NCBI GenBank assembly: GCA_945874765.1
Contig: CAMCHQ010000002.1
Location: 1-64,000, forward strand
Direction of reading: 5' to 3'
DNA from: an uncultured Clostridia bacterium
Lineage (GTDB): Bacteria; Bacillota; Clostridia; Oscillospirales; Acutalibacteraceae
Length of the DNA: 64,000 bases
Below the pieces are notes generated by a model. The model ran no database searches. It was given only the letters and a program-made list of their open reading frames with translations, and was not told the DNA's origin. Shown here piece after piece: positions 42,968 through 52,080 of the stretch. Within the stretch, counting starts at the first letter, position 1. Each line of letters starts with the position of its first letter. Made by a program: the position numbers and the translations under genes.

Positions 42968-44229
42968 TTCTTTTTAACACCTCCGAGATAGCTGTAGGTG
43001 CGCACGTCACTCGCCTTGATAAATGCCAAAACAAGCCAGCAGCTCATAAGAGACGTACCGCCTTGGCTGACGAAAGGAAGAGTAACACCCGTAAGAGGCA
43101 AAACGTCGGTAATGCCGAAAATGTTAAGTGCACATTGGAAAAGAAGCATACCTGCTCCGGCAACTGCCGCAATTGAATAAAACGTACTTCTTGCCGCAAT
43201 TGAATTTACAAGTGCCGAAACTGCGATTGCGACAAATGAGAGAACGAGAACCACTGCGAAAATATATCCCCATTCCTCACAAATTACACCGAAAACGTCA
43301 TCTGTATAAACAAGGTAATTATCAAAGAATTTGCGTATATTGCCGTTGCCGATTCCAAGTCCCAAAAGACCGCCCGAGGCAATTCCCGTTAAAATATGGG
43401 TTTGCTGATATCCTTTTCCGTAGGTATCCTCCCAAATGTGACGGTATATCGAAAAACGTGCCGTTACATACGGTTTGTATTTGATTACGATAGCACCGCC
43501 CAAGCCTGCCGCCGCAACAGCTAAGCCTGCTGTTTTGATATCGCCCGAATTCATAAATGCAATAATTAAAAATGTAACAAAGAATATAAGTGCCGCACCG
43601 AAGTCACGCATTAAAATAAGTGCACCTACGCAGGCAACTGAGAATATGATAAAGCGGATAATGTTTTTGGAAGTTTGAATTTTCTCAAGCGTTGCCGCAC
43701 CTACAAAGATAAATGCAACTTTTACAAATTCCGACGGCTGTAAAGTGAATGAGCCTATACCTATCCAGTTTCTTGCACCGTATTTTTCCGTGCCGAATAT
43801 AAGGTTGATTGCAAGAAGTATTATTCCTGCGATTGCAACAGGCAGTCTTAATTTCATACATAAATCAACATCGCCCAAAATAAATGTAAAAACAGTATAA
43901 GCAACAACGCTGACTGCTAAAATGATTAACTGTTTAAAGCAAGCCTTTGGGTTTACCGAGCCGATAACCGTAAGCCCTACACCCGACAGGAAGAATGCTA
44001 TAAATTCAAGTTCAAAATTTCTTCTGTGAACAATTACGTATAAAAGCGTTACATAAACCCATTCAAGAGCAATGAGCACAATGTTTGCAAGCATTGCTTT
44101 TGTCGAAAATTCATCGTGGGCGCTTGCCGCCTCAAAGCCTGTTATAAGCTGAAAAATGCTTAAAACAAACAGCATTGCAAAATTGTTAATAGGCTTGATG
44201 TGCGGTATTTTTTTAGCCTTATTTGCCAT
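42964..44229 (-). CDS. SEDS-family peptidoglycan polymerase (RodA/FtsW)
   Basis: 421 residues with about ten to twelve membrane helices. SEDS hallmarks are RNWIGIGSFTLQPSEFVKVA, DFGAALIFFVTFLII with the catalytic Asp, YQQTHILTGIASGGLLGLG and the late PLTGVTLPFVSQGGTS. It polymerises glycan strands from lipid II, with the downstream PBP as cross-linking partner. Gene order FHA-SEDS-PBP suggests RodA rather than FtsW or SpoVE. Confidence 0.93.
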   Translation of the reverse strand: MANKAKKIPHIKPINNFAMLFVLSIFQLITGFEAASAHDEFSTKAMLANIVLIALEWVYVTLLYVIVHRRNFELEFIAFFLSGVGLTVIGSVNPKACFKQLIILAVSVVAYTVFTFILGDVDLCMKLRLPVAIAGIILLAINLIFGTEKYGARNWIGIGSFTLQPSEFVKVAFIFVGAATLEKIQTSKNIIRFIIFSVACVGALILMRDFGAALIFFVTFLIIAFMNSGDIKTAGLAVAAAGLGGAIVIKYKPYVTARFSIYRHIWEDTYGKGYQQTHILTGIASGGLLGLGIGNGNIRKFFDNYLVYTDDVFGVICEEWGYIFAVVLVLSFVAIAVSALVNSIAARSTFYSIAAVAGAGMLLFQCALNIFGITDVLPLTGVTLPFVSQGGTSLMSCWLVLAFIKASDVRTYSYLGGVKKK

Positions 44230-44245
44230 TCGTTTTTCTCCTTAA

Positions 44246-45004
44246 TTATTTTTCGTAAAATACAAATACTCTGTCGCCGAAAGTGATTGTGTCCTCATCA
44301 AAAATAAGCTGTGGCTGAGTGATAAATCTGCCGTTTAACTTTGTTCCGTTGTGACTGTTTAAATCCGAAAGTGCCCAGCCACGGGAAGTCAGATGTATTC
44401 TTGCGTGCTCACTGCTGACTGTGTCGAGATTGATTTGGATATCCGCATTTTGACCTCTGCCGATAAGCACGTCCTTTTTTCTCAAATAAATAGGTCTGTG
44501 AGTTTTTACGTCTACTAAAACCGCATATGCAACATTTCCCGTATTTTGCCTCAATTCGCTTGCCTCATTTCTCATCTGTGTTTTAGAGCTTGCCGAAACA
44601 GCCTCCGCACATAAAAATTTCAAAGGGATAGAACCTATAGTAATTACGTCGCCGTCCTCGATAACGGCACTGCCGTGAACACTTCTGTCATTTACTTTAA
44701 TGCCTGTTTTTGAGAAAGTGTCCGTTATAACCCATTCTTTTCTCTTTTTTGCAATAACTGCGTGAAAACGTGATACGTTCGGCATTGGCAAAACGATATC
44801 GTTTGATTTACTCTTTCCTATTGATGTTTCCCATCTGTCAATGTCGATTATAGAGCCGTTGTTTTGGTCGACAAGCTGGGCAAGCTTGTGAAGCCTCGGT
44901 CTGTTCCTAAATAAAGATATTATGCAGGTGAAAAGTATAATTACAGCTAAAACAGGAAGCACGTATCTGAGCACACCCGTCAAAAATGATAAAGCCGTTT
45001 CCAA
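44246..45004 (-). CDS. double FHA-domain membrane protein
   Basis: About 252 residues. A membrane helix (~12-35; LRYVLPVLAVIILFTCIISL) leads into two forkhead-associated domains. FHA1 (~55-125) has SIGKSKSNDIVLPMPNVSRF and FHA2 (~170-250) has LIGRGQNADIQINLDTVSSE then HARI and DLNSHNGTKLNG. Both keep the Arg/Lys-Ser and Asn residues used to bind phosphothreonine. In Actinobacteria FHA proteins coupled to RodA/PbpA link wall growth to Ser/Thr kinases. The frame starts at GTG 45013, but that codon overlaps the AAGGAG ribosome site; TTG 45004 is eight bases away and more likely. Confidence 0.85.
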   Translation of the reverse strand: METALSFLTGVLRYVLPVLAVIILFTCIISLFRNRPRLHKLAQLVDQNNGSIIDIDRWETSIGKSKSNDIVLPMPNVSRFHAVIAKKRKEWVITDTFSKTGIKVNDRSVHGSAVIEDGDVITIGSIPLKFLCAEAVSASSKTQMRNEASELRQNTGNVAYAVLVDVKTHRPIYLRKKDVLIGRGQNADIQINLDTVSSEHARIHLTSRGWALSDLNSHNGTKLNGRFITQPQLIFDEDTITFGDRVFVFYEK

Positions 45005-45049
45005 TCCGTTCACTCCTTAATTATATATTTTAAAATAATGTATTAAATA

Positions 45050-45078
45050 ATTATATCAACTATATACCTTTCAGTCAA
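45050..45078 (-). promoter_or_regulatory. promoter of the FHA-SEDS-PBP operon
   Basis: On the minus strand TTGACT (45078-45073), a 17-base spacer and TATAAT (45055-45050). The rest of 45079-45310 is AT-rich with no gene. Confidence 0.75.
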
Positions 45079-45314
45079 ATATTTTGGTAAATTTTAATAA
45101 TTTTATTACATTAACATTTTTTGCGAAAATTGTTTTTGAAATACGAAATTATTTCACCTTTTGAAAGTTTGTCTGCGTTTAAAAAGCCTCTTTTTTGCCG
45201 TTTTGTAATCTTTTGAATGGCAAAATTTGGCTTAAAATCAACAAAAAACGCCATTGTTTGCATAATTATTCAATAACTACATATATGTATAATTTTTTTG
45301 TGAAAAGTTACAAA

Positions 45315-45330
45315 ATACAATATCTTGTGT
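45315..45330 (+). promoter_or_regulatory. NrdR-box-like site
   Basis: ATACAATATCTTGTGT matches the NrdR consensus acaCwAtATaTwGtgt at 14 of 16 positions and lies just upstream of the nrdD promoter. NrdR boxes usually come in pairs about 31-32 bases apart; the sequence at the expected partner position (45284-45299) is only a partial match. Confidence 0.5.
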
Positions 45331-45347
45331 TTTTTTAGCTTTTGCTA

Positions 45348-45376
45348 TTGACATATATATCGTTATTTGGTATTAT
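45348..45376 (+). promoter_or_regulatory. promoter of nrdD
   Basis: Consensus TTGACA (45348-45353), a 17-base spacer and TATTAT (45371-45376), 58 bases before the start codon. Confidence 0.8.
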
Positions 45377-45389
45377 AGGTTCAGTCGTT

Positions 45390-45411
45390 AAAACGGTTGT
45401 GTTACCGTTTT
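45390..45411 (+). promoter_or_regulatory. inverted repeat in the nrdD leader
   Basis: AAAACGGT (45390-45397) and ACCGTTTT (45404-45411) flank TGTGTT, just after the expected transcription start. It could be an operator or an mRNA hairpin; no T run follows, so it is not a terminator. Confidence 0.45.
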
Positions 45412-45434
45412 GTAATATATTAGGGGGTAAGGTA

Positions 45435-47633
45435 ATGAAAATCATTAAAAGAAACGGTTCTGAAGCAGATTTTGACTTAAATAAGATAGTTGTTGCCGTT
45501 TCAAAAGCGAACGCCGCTTGCCGCAAGGAAGAACTTACTCAAAGTCAGATTGTTGAGATTGCAGAGTATGTTGAGTTTAAGATGTCTAAGGCAAACCGTG
45601 CGCTTTCAGTCGAGGAAATACAAGATATAGTAGAAAATCAGATTATGGCGCAGGGTGCTTTTGATGTAGCAAGGCTTTATGTTAAGTATCGTTATAACCG
45701 TTCTCTTATCAGAAAGGCAAATACTACGGATAATCAGATTTTATCTCTTATTGAATGTAATAACGAAGAGGTAAAGCAGGAAAATTCAAATAAAAACCCT
45801 ACTGTCAACTCCGTTCAGCGTGACTATATGGCAGGCGAGGTATCGAAGGATATTACTAAGAGAATTCTTTTGCCTCAGGATATTGTTGACGCTCACGAGC
45901 AGGGTTTAATTCATTTCCACGATGCAGACTATTTTGCTCAGCATATGCACAACTGCGACCTTGTAAATCTTGAGGATATGCTTCAAAACGGTACTGTAAT
46001 CAGCGAAACTATGATTGAAAAGCCGCACAGCTTCTCAACGGCGTGCAACATTGCAACACAGATTATTGCTCAGGTTGCTTCAAGCCAATACGGCGGTCAG
46101 TCTATTTCACTTTCTCACCTTGCACCGTTTGTTGATGTAAGCCGTAAGAAGATTAAAAAGCAGGTTGAAGCAGAGATTAAAGAGCTTGATATTTCTATGA
46201 CCGAGGAGCAGATTGTCAAACTTACCGAAAAGAGACTCCATGATGAGGTTTCAAGAGGTGTGCAGACTATTCAGTATCAGGTTGTTACTCTTCTCACAAC
46301 TAACGGACAGGCACCTTTCGTTACTGTATTTATGTATCTTAACGAGGCTAAAAACGAGCAGGAAAAGAAAGACCTTGCTCTTATTATAGAGGAAACACTC
46401 AGACAGAGAATTCAAGGTGTTAAAAATGAGGACGGCGTTTGGATTACACCGGCATTCCCTAAACTTATTTATGTTCTTGAAGAAGATAATATTAAAGAGG
46501 ATTCTCCTTATTTCTACCTTACCGAGCTTGCAGCTAAATGTACGGCTAAGAGAATGGTACCGGATTATATCAGTGAAAAGGTAATGAAAGAACTTAAAGG
46601 CGACGTATATACCTGTATGGGCTGCCGTTCGTTCCTTACACCTGACAGATTTACCGATAAGGGTATCGGCAATATTGCCAATGCTAAAAATTATGACCCG
46701 ACAAAGCATAAATATTACGGCAGATTTAATCAGGGCGTAGTTACAATTAACCTTGTTGATGTCGCTTGTTCTTCAGGCGGAGATATGACAAAGTTTTGGA
46801 AGATATTTGACGAAAGACTTGAACTTTGCTATCGTGCGCTTATGTGCCGCCACAACAGGCTTAAAGGTACACTCAGCGACGCCGCTCCTATTCTTTGGCA
46901 GCACGGTGCTCTTGCAAGACTTAAAAAGGGTGAGAAGATTGATAAGCTTCTTTATGACGGTTATTCAACAATTTCTCTCGGCTATGCAGGACTTTATGAA
47001 TGTACTAAATATATGACAGGCAAGTCGCATACAGACCCTGAGGGCAAGCCGTTTGCTCTTCACGTTATGGAGCATATGAACGAGGCTTGTGAGAAGTGGA
47101 AGGAAGAAACAAATATTGATTTCAGTATTTACGGTACTCCGCTTGAATCCACAACATATAAATTTGCTAAATGTCTTCAAAAGAGATTCGGCAAGATTCC
47201 GGGTGTAACGGACAGAAATTATATTACAAATTCCTATCACGTTCACGTTGCCGAAAAGATTGACGCATTTACCAAACTTAAATTTGAATCTGAATTTCAG
47301 CGTCTTTCACCGGGCGGTGCAATCAGTTATGTTGAAGTTCCTAATATGCAAAATAATATTCCGGCAGTTTTGCAGGTTATGAAATATATCTATGAGAATA
47401 TTATGTATGCTGAGCTTAACACGAAGAGCGATTACTGTCAGGTTTGCGGCTATGACGGAGAAATTCAAATAGTTGAAAATGAGGACGGCAAACTTATTTG
47501 GCGTTGTCCTAAATGCGGAAATGAGGATCAGGATAAGATGAATGTTGCAAGACGTACTTGCGGCTATATCGGTACTCAATTCTGGAATCAGGGCAGAACT
47601 CAGGAAATTAAGGAAAGAGTATTACACTTATAA
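45435..47633 (+). CDS. nrdD: anaerobic ribonucleoside-triphosphate reductase
   Basis: 732 residues, class III oxygen-sensitive ribonucleotide reductase. An ATP-cone (1-95; IIKRNGSEADFDLNKIVVAV) controls activity. The catalytic barrel has the conserved CMGCRSFLTPD loop. The C-terminal zinc site is CQVCGYDG...RCPKCGNED, and the glycyl radical is in RRTCGYIGTQFWNQGR. I start at ATG 45435, after TAGGGGGTAAGG and with the family N-terminus MKIIKRNG. The longer frame from 45342 would cross the promoter. The activase nrdG follows after an internal hairpin. Confidence 0.97.
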   Translation: MKIIKRNGSEADFDLNKIVVAVSKANAACRKEELTQSQIVEIAEYVEFKMSKANRALSVEEIQDIVENQIMAQGAFDVARLYVKYRYNRSLIRKANTTDNQILSLIECNNEEVKQENSNKNPTVNSVQRDYMAGEVSKDITKRILLPQDIVDAHEQGLIHFHDADYFAQHMHNCDLVNLEDMLQNGTVISETMIEKPHSFSTACNIATQIIAQVASSQYGGQSISLSHLAPFVDVSRKKIKKQVEAEIKELDISMTEEQIVKLTEKRLHDEVSRGVQTIQYQVVTLLTTNGQAPFVTVFMYLNEAKNEQEKKDLALIIEETLRQRIQGVKNEDGVWITPAFPKLIYVLEEDNIKEDSPYFYLTELAAKCTAKRMVPDYISEKVMKELKGDVYTCMGCRSFLTPDRFTDKGIGNIANAKNYDPTKHKYYGRFNQGVVTINLVDVACSSGGDMTKFWKIFDERLELCYRALMCRHNRLKGTLSDAAPILWQHGALARLKKGEKIDKLLYDGYSTISLGYAGLYECTKYMTGKSHTDPEGKPFALHVMEHMNEACEKWKEETNIDFSIYGTPLESTTYKFAKCLQKRFGKIPGVTDRNYITNSYHVHVAEKIDAFTKLKFESEFQRLSPGGAISYVEVPNMQNNIPAVLQVMKYIYENIMYAELNTKSDYCQVCGYDGEIQIVENEDGKLIWRCPKCGNEDQDKMNVARRTCGYIGTQFWNQGRTQEIKERVLHL

Positions 47634-47642
47634 TTTAAAATT

Positions 47643-47673
47643 GACCGATTGGGTAATCTAATCGGTCTTTTTT
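47643..47673 (+). terminator. hairpin between nrdD and nrdG
   Basis: GACCGATT (47643-47650) pairs with AATCGGTC (47660-47667), followed by six T. It probably lowers nrdG expression relative to nrdD. Confidence 0.75.
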
Positions 47674-47694
47674 GGTATATAGAGAGGATATACT

Positions 47695-48231
47695 ATGAAT
47701 TACGGAGAAATTAAATTTAACGATATCGCAAACGGCGAGGGTGTTCGCACATCTCTTTTTGTATCGGGATGCAGGCATCACTGCAAAAATTGCTTTAATG
47801 AGAAAACGTGGGATTTCGGTTTCGGTCAGCCTTTTACGGAGGAGACTATGGAGGAAATATTGGACTCCTGCGACCACGACTGGATAAACGGATTGTCACT
47901 TTTAGGCGGTGAACCGTTTGAGCCTGAAAATCAAAAAGTGCTTTTGCCGTTTCTTATTATGTTTAAGGAGCGTTTTCCCAATAAAACAATATGGTGCTAC
48001 ACAGGATTTACTCTTGAAGAAATTATGGGTAAACGTGTTAATTCAAGAGCATTTACCGAAATCAGCTCGGAAATGCTTTCTCTTATAGACGTGCTTGTTG
48101 ACGGACCTTTTATCGAGGCGAAAAAAGATATTTCCCTTATATTCAGAGGTTCAAGCAATCAGAGAATTATCGACGTTAAAAAAACATTTGAAAACAAACA
48201 GGTGGAGCTTTACTTAGATGACGGAAAATAA
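47695..48231 (+). CDS. nrdG: NrdD-activating radical SAM enzyme
   Basis: 178 residues. The 4Fe-4S/AdoMet motif is CRHHCKNC (C-x3-C-x2-C), preceded by NGEGVRTSLFVSG and followed by the GLSLLGGEPF strand. It forms the glycyl radical on NrdD. ATG 47695 follows GAGAGGATA. Its last 14 bases overlap the start of the next transporter gene. Confidence 0.96.
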   Translation: MNYGEIKFNDIANGEGVRTSLFVSGCRHHCKNCFNEKTWDFGFGQPFTEETMEEILDSCDHDWINGLSLLGGEPFEPENQKVLLPFLIMFKERFPNKTIWCYTGFTLEEIMGKRVNSRAFTEISSEMLSLIDVLVDGPFIEAKKDISLIFRGSSNQRIIDVKKTFENKQVELYLDDGK

Positions 48232-49408
48232 ATATAAAATCACAATTAACGCCTGCTTTTTGGCATATATCGTTCAGGCAATAGTCAACAATTTTGCACC
48301 GCTTTTGTTTGTGACTTTTCAAAGGGAATTTGATATTCCTCTTTCAAAAATAACACTTTTAATAACATTCAACTTTTTGATTCAGCTTTTAATCGATTTG
48401 GCTTCGGCAAAGTTTGTTGATAAAATAGGATACAAGGATTCAATGGTTATTGCTCATTTTATGTGTGCGTTAGGTCTTGTCAGCCTTACCTTTTTGCCAG
48501 GTTTGTTCAGCAACTCGTTTGTCGGACTTCTTGTTGCCGTTATGATTTATGCTGTCGGCGGCGGACTTTTGGAAGTGCTAGTAAGCCCTGTTGTTGAGGC
48601 TTGCCCAACTGATAATAAAGAAAAAGCCATGAGCCTTTTGCACTCCTTTTATTGTTGGGGGCAAATGGGTGTAATTCTTATTTCAACGTTGTTTTTCGCC
48701 GTTTTCTCTATAGAAAATTGGAGGGCGCTTGCTTTAATTTGGGCACTTTTGCCTGTTGTTAATGCGTTTATTTTTATGAAAGCACCTATCGCTTCTCTTA
48801 ACGAAGAGGGCGAAAAGGGAATGACGATTTTTGAACTTGCAAAAAACAAACTTTTTTGGGTATTGTTTTTGATGATGGTTTGTGCAGGCGCAAGTGAAGC
48901 GGGTATCAGTCAGTGGGCTTCCGCTTTTGCCGAAAAGGGACTTGGTGTTACCAAAACAGTCGGCGACCTTGCAGGTCCTATGGCTTTTGCCTGCCTTATG
49001 GGTATTTCAAGAGTGCTTTACGGAAAGTTCGGTCACAAAATCAAGCTTGATAAATTTATGAATTTAAGCTGTCTTTTGTGTATCGCTTCATATCTTGTTA
49101 TAGGTCTTGTACCAAACAGTGTTGTCGGTCTTATCGGCTGTGCACTTTGCGGCTTTTCGGTCGGAATAATGTGGCCGGGAACGTTTAGCAAAGCTGCGGC
49201 GTCGCTTAAAAGGGGAGGTACGGCACTTTTCGCACTTCTTGCTCTCGGCGGTGACCTCGGCGGTACTTCGGGACCTACAATTATCGGATTTGTTTCGGAC
49301 AGGTTTAACGATAATATGAGAATGGGAATTTTAGTGGGTACGTTTTTCCCGATTTTGTTACTTTTAGGAATATATTTGTGTAAAAAAGAAAAGGCACGAA
49401 ACGTTTAA
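48218..49408 (+). CDS. MFS transporter (FucP/sugar-type)
   Basis: 396 residues with about 12 membrane helices. The N-terminal half has NNFAPLLFVTFQREFDIPLS and the cytoplasmic DKIGYKDS loop (motif A equivalent). The second half has SQWASAFAEKGLG and GFSVGIMWPGTFSKA. The build is closest to the fucose/hexose-type MFS group (FHS). Substrate unknown. It overlaps nrdG by 14 bases and so is translated from the same mRNA, although a link to nucleotide reduction is not obvious. Confidence 0.88.
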   Translation: MTENKYKITINACFLAYIVQAIVNNFAPLLFVTFQREFDIPLSKITLLITFNFLIQLLIDLASAKFVDKIGYKDSMVIAHFMCALGLVSLTFLPGLFSNSFVGLLVAVMIYAVGGGLLEVLVSPVVEACPTDNKEKAMSLLHSFYCWGQMGVILISTLFFAVFSIENWRALALIWALLPVVNAFIFMKAPIASLNEEGEKGMTIFELAKNKLFWVLFLMMVCAGASEAGISQWASAFAEKGLGVTKTVGDLAGPMAFACLMGISRVLYGKFGHKIKLDKFMNLSCLLCIASYLVIGLVPNSVVGLIGCALCGFSVGIMWPGTFSKAAASLKRGGTALFALLALGGDLGGTSGPTIIGFVSDRFNDNMRMGILVGTFFPILLLLGIYLCKKEKARNV

Positions 49409-49427
49409 TCGGCGTTTCGTGCTTTTT
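49394..49427. terminator. bidirectional terminator at the convergent junction
   Basis: GCACGAAACG (49394-49403) pairs with CGTTTCGTGC (49413-49422), with A and T runs outside. Part of the stem lies inside the last codons of the MFS gene. Confidence 0.85.
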
Positions 49428-49442
49428 AGTATGTCGGTATTT

Positions 49443-49769
49443 TTATAATACTTTGCCAAGTTCTTCACATTTTTCAAGGGCTTCTTCGTCGGGTGCGTCG
49501 TTACAGATTATGCTGTCAAAAATAAGGTTTGCGCCTAAGGATTTGCAGTCATCTTCCCAAGTGTTCATCCACTCTCCGCCGCCCCAGCCGTAAGAGCCGA
49601 AAAGCGCTGTGTTTTTGCCGTTTAGCTTTGGTTTGCAGCTTTCAAACATAGGCTCAAACTCCGTATCTTCAAGGTGCGCTATGCTCTCAAACGGAATATT
49701 TATCAAGTTTGCTGTTTTAAGTCCTGCAAGCGTCGGCGAGCAATGACCTATCAAGTATTCTTCTATCAT
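49443..49769 (-). CDS. chimera: DUF3793 N-terminus joined to flavodoxin C-terminal half
   Basis: 108 residues. Residues 1-22 (MIEEYLIGHCSPTLAGLKTA) follow the start of DUF3793 proteins (HCAPTLAGLKxxNLF). From about residue 33 the sequence is the second half of a short-chain flavodoxin: LEDTEFEPMFESCKPKLNGK, ALFGSYGWGGGEWMNTWE and ICNDAPDEEALEKC. The flavodoxin first half with its phosphate-binding SxTGNT loop is absent. DUF3793 and flavodoxin genes are often neighbours in Clostridia iron clusters, so an in-frame deletion that removed the rest of both genes explains this. FMN binding is unlikely. It follows a DtxR-family gene by about 20 bases. Confidence 0.75.
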   Translation of the reverse strand: MIEEYLIGHCSPTLAGLKTANLINIPFESIAHLEDTEFEPMFESCKPKLNGKNTALFGSYGWGGGEWMNTWEDDCKSLGANLIFDSIICNDAPDEEALEKCEELGKVL

Positions 49770-49790
49770 TATTTGAACCGATTTCTTAAA

Positions 49791-50183
49791 TTATTCGTTT
49801 TCTTTTTTTAGCTCAGCGCTGTGCTTTTCAACAAATGATTTTATTGCATCAAATGTTGTTCTTGACACAACGTGCTCTATTTTGCACGCATCTCTTGCCG
49901 TAATTTCTTTCGGTACGCCGAGTTCATAGAAAAATTCGCTGAACATTAAATGCTTTTCATATACGCTCTTTGCAACTTCAAGACCTGTTTCGGTTAATTT
50001 AATTTCGTGGTTATCGCCGATTTTTATAAATTTATTTTCCTTTAAATTCTTCATTGCGATTGACACGCTTGCCTTTGAAAGTTCAAGGTGATTTGCAATA
50101 TCAACGCTTCTGACATAACCGTTTTTCTCCTGCAAAACAAGGATTGATTCCAAATAATCTTCAACAGATTCGCTTACTACCAT
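49791..50183 (-). CDS. DtxR/MntR-family metal-dependent repressor
   Basis: 130 residues. A winged helix (1-65; ESVEDYLESILVLQEKNGYV and LELSKASVSIAMKNLKE) is followed by the dimerisation and metal-site domain (HLMFSEFFYELGV with E/H ligands, ACKIEHVVS). There is no C-terminal SH3 domain, as in MntR. It should repress iron or manganese genes when the metal is bound. The palindromic site over its own promoter (50336-50391) recurs in front of the HMA gene at 60 kb, defining a probable regulon. Confidence 0.92.
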   Translation of the reverse strand: MVVSESVEDYLESILVLQEKNGYVRSVDIANHLELSKASVSIAMKNLKENKFIKIGDNHEIKLTETGLEVAKSVYEKHLMFSEFFYELGVPKEITARDACKIEHVVSRTTFDAIKSFVEKHSAELKKENE

Positions 50184-50335
50184 AATTGTTTGCCCCCTGA
50201 TTAAGTTAATAGTTAAAAGTGAATAGTGAATAAGTGATAAACTTAAAAGTACTAAGATAAAATGTGCTAAAGTTAGAACGGACTAACTTGTGCTTCAAAA
50301 TAAAGACGACTTTAAGTCGCCGTTTTTATTTATAT

Positions 50336-50391
50336 GTTAGTTAGCACAAACTAACTATAGTTGGTTTAGCATAATCGTATTAATTTGTCAA
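50336..50391 (-). promoter_or_regulatory. promoter/operator of the DtxR-family gene
   Basis: On the minus strand TTGACA (50391-50386), a 17-base spacer and TAAACC (50368-50363). Overlapping and following the -10 are CTAACTATAGTTGG and TAGTTAG-N6-CTAACTA (50338-50357), palindromes in the style of DtxR operators (TTAGGTTAG-CTAACCTAA). A further AGTTAG-N6-CTAACT lies at 50271-50288. Near-identical sequence occurs at 60231-60286. The 50184-50335 leader also has a CGACT/AGTCG hairpin. Confidence 0.75.
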
Positions 50392-50401
50392 CAGTTTAAT
50401 C

Positions 50402-50435
50402 AAAAAAATAAGCACGAACAGATATGTCCGTGCTT
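50402..50435 (-). terminator. terminator of gdhA
   Basis: AAGCACG (50410-50416) pairs with CGTGCTT (50429-50435). The minus strand ends in ATTTTTTTG. Confidence 0.75.
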
Positions 50436-50491
50436 AAATACTGTTATTATCAGTTTAATCTATAGGATTTGTCGCCTGTTCAAATAAAATA

Positions 50492-51853
<1,362 letters not shown>

Positions 51854-51931
51854 TTATGCAAAAAAACAGAGATTAATATCAGTCTTGCTGTAATTAAACT
51901 CTGCGTATGTGCCGCCTTTGACACATTGGTT

Positions 51932-51960
51932 ATTATAGCAGTTATAATACACGTTGTCAA
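51932..51960 (-). promoter_or_regulatory. promoter of gdhA
   Basis: On the minus strand a perfect TTGACA (51960-51955), 17-base spacer, TATAAT (51937-51932). The ~105-base leader contains no riboswitch that I recognise. Confidence 0.85.
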
Positions 51961-52080
51961 TTATTAACGAATACATATACACAAAATTAACAAATTATTT
52001 TTAAAATTCGGTATAATAATGCTTTATAAAGCACTTACAAAAGCATAAATATGCAAAATATACATTCATCTATTATCGCT

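Noticed and set aside
45342-45434. N-terminal extension of NrdD
   Set aside because: It would span the -35/-10 promoter; the family N-terminus MKIIKRNG begins at 45435.
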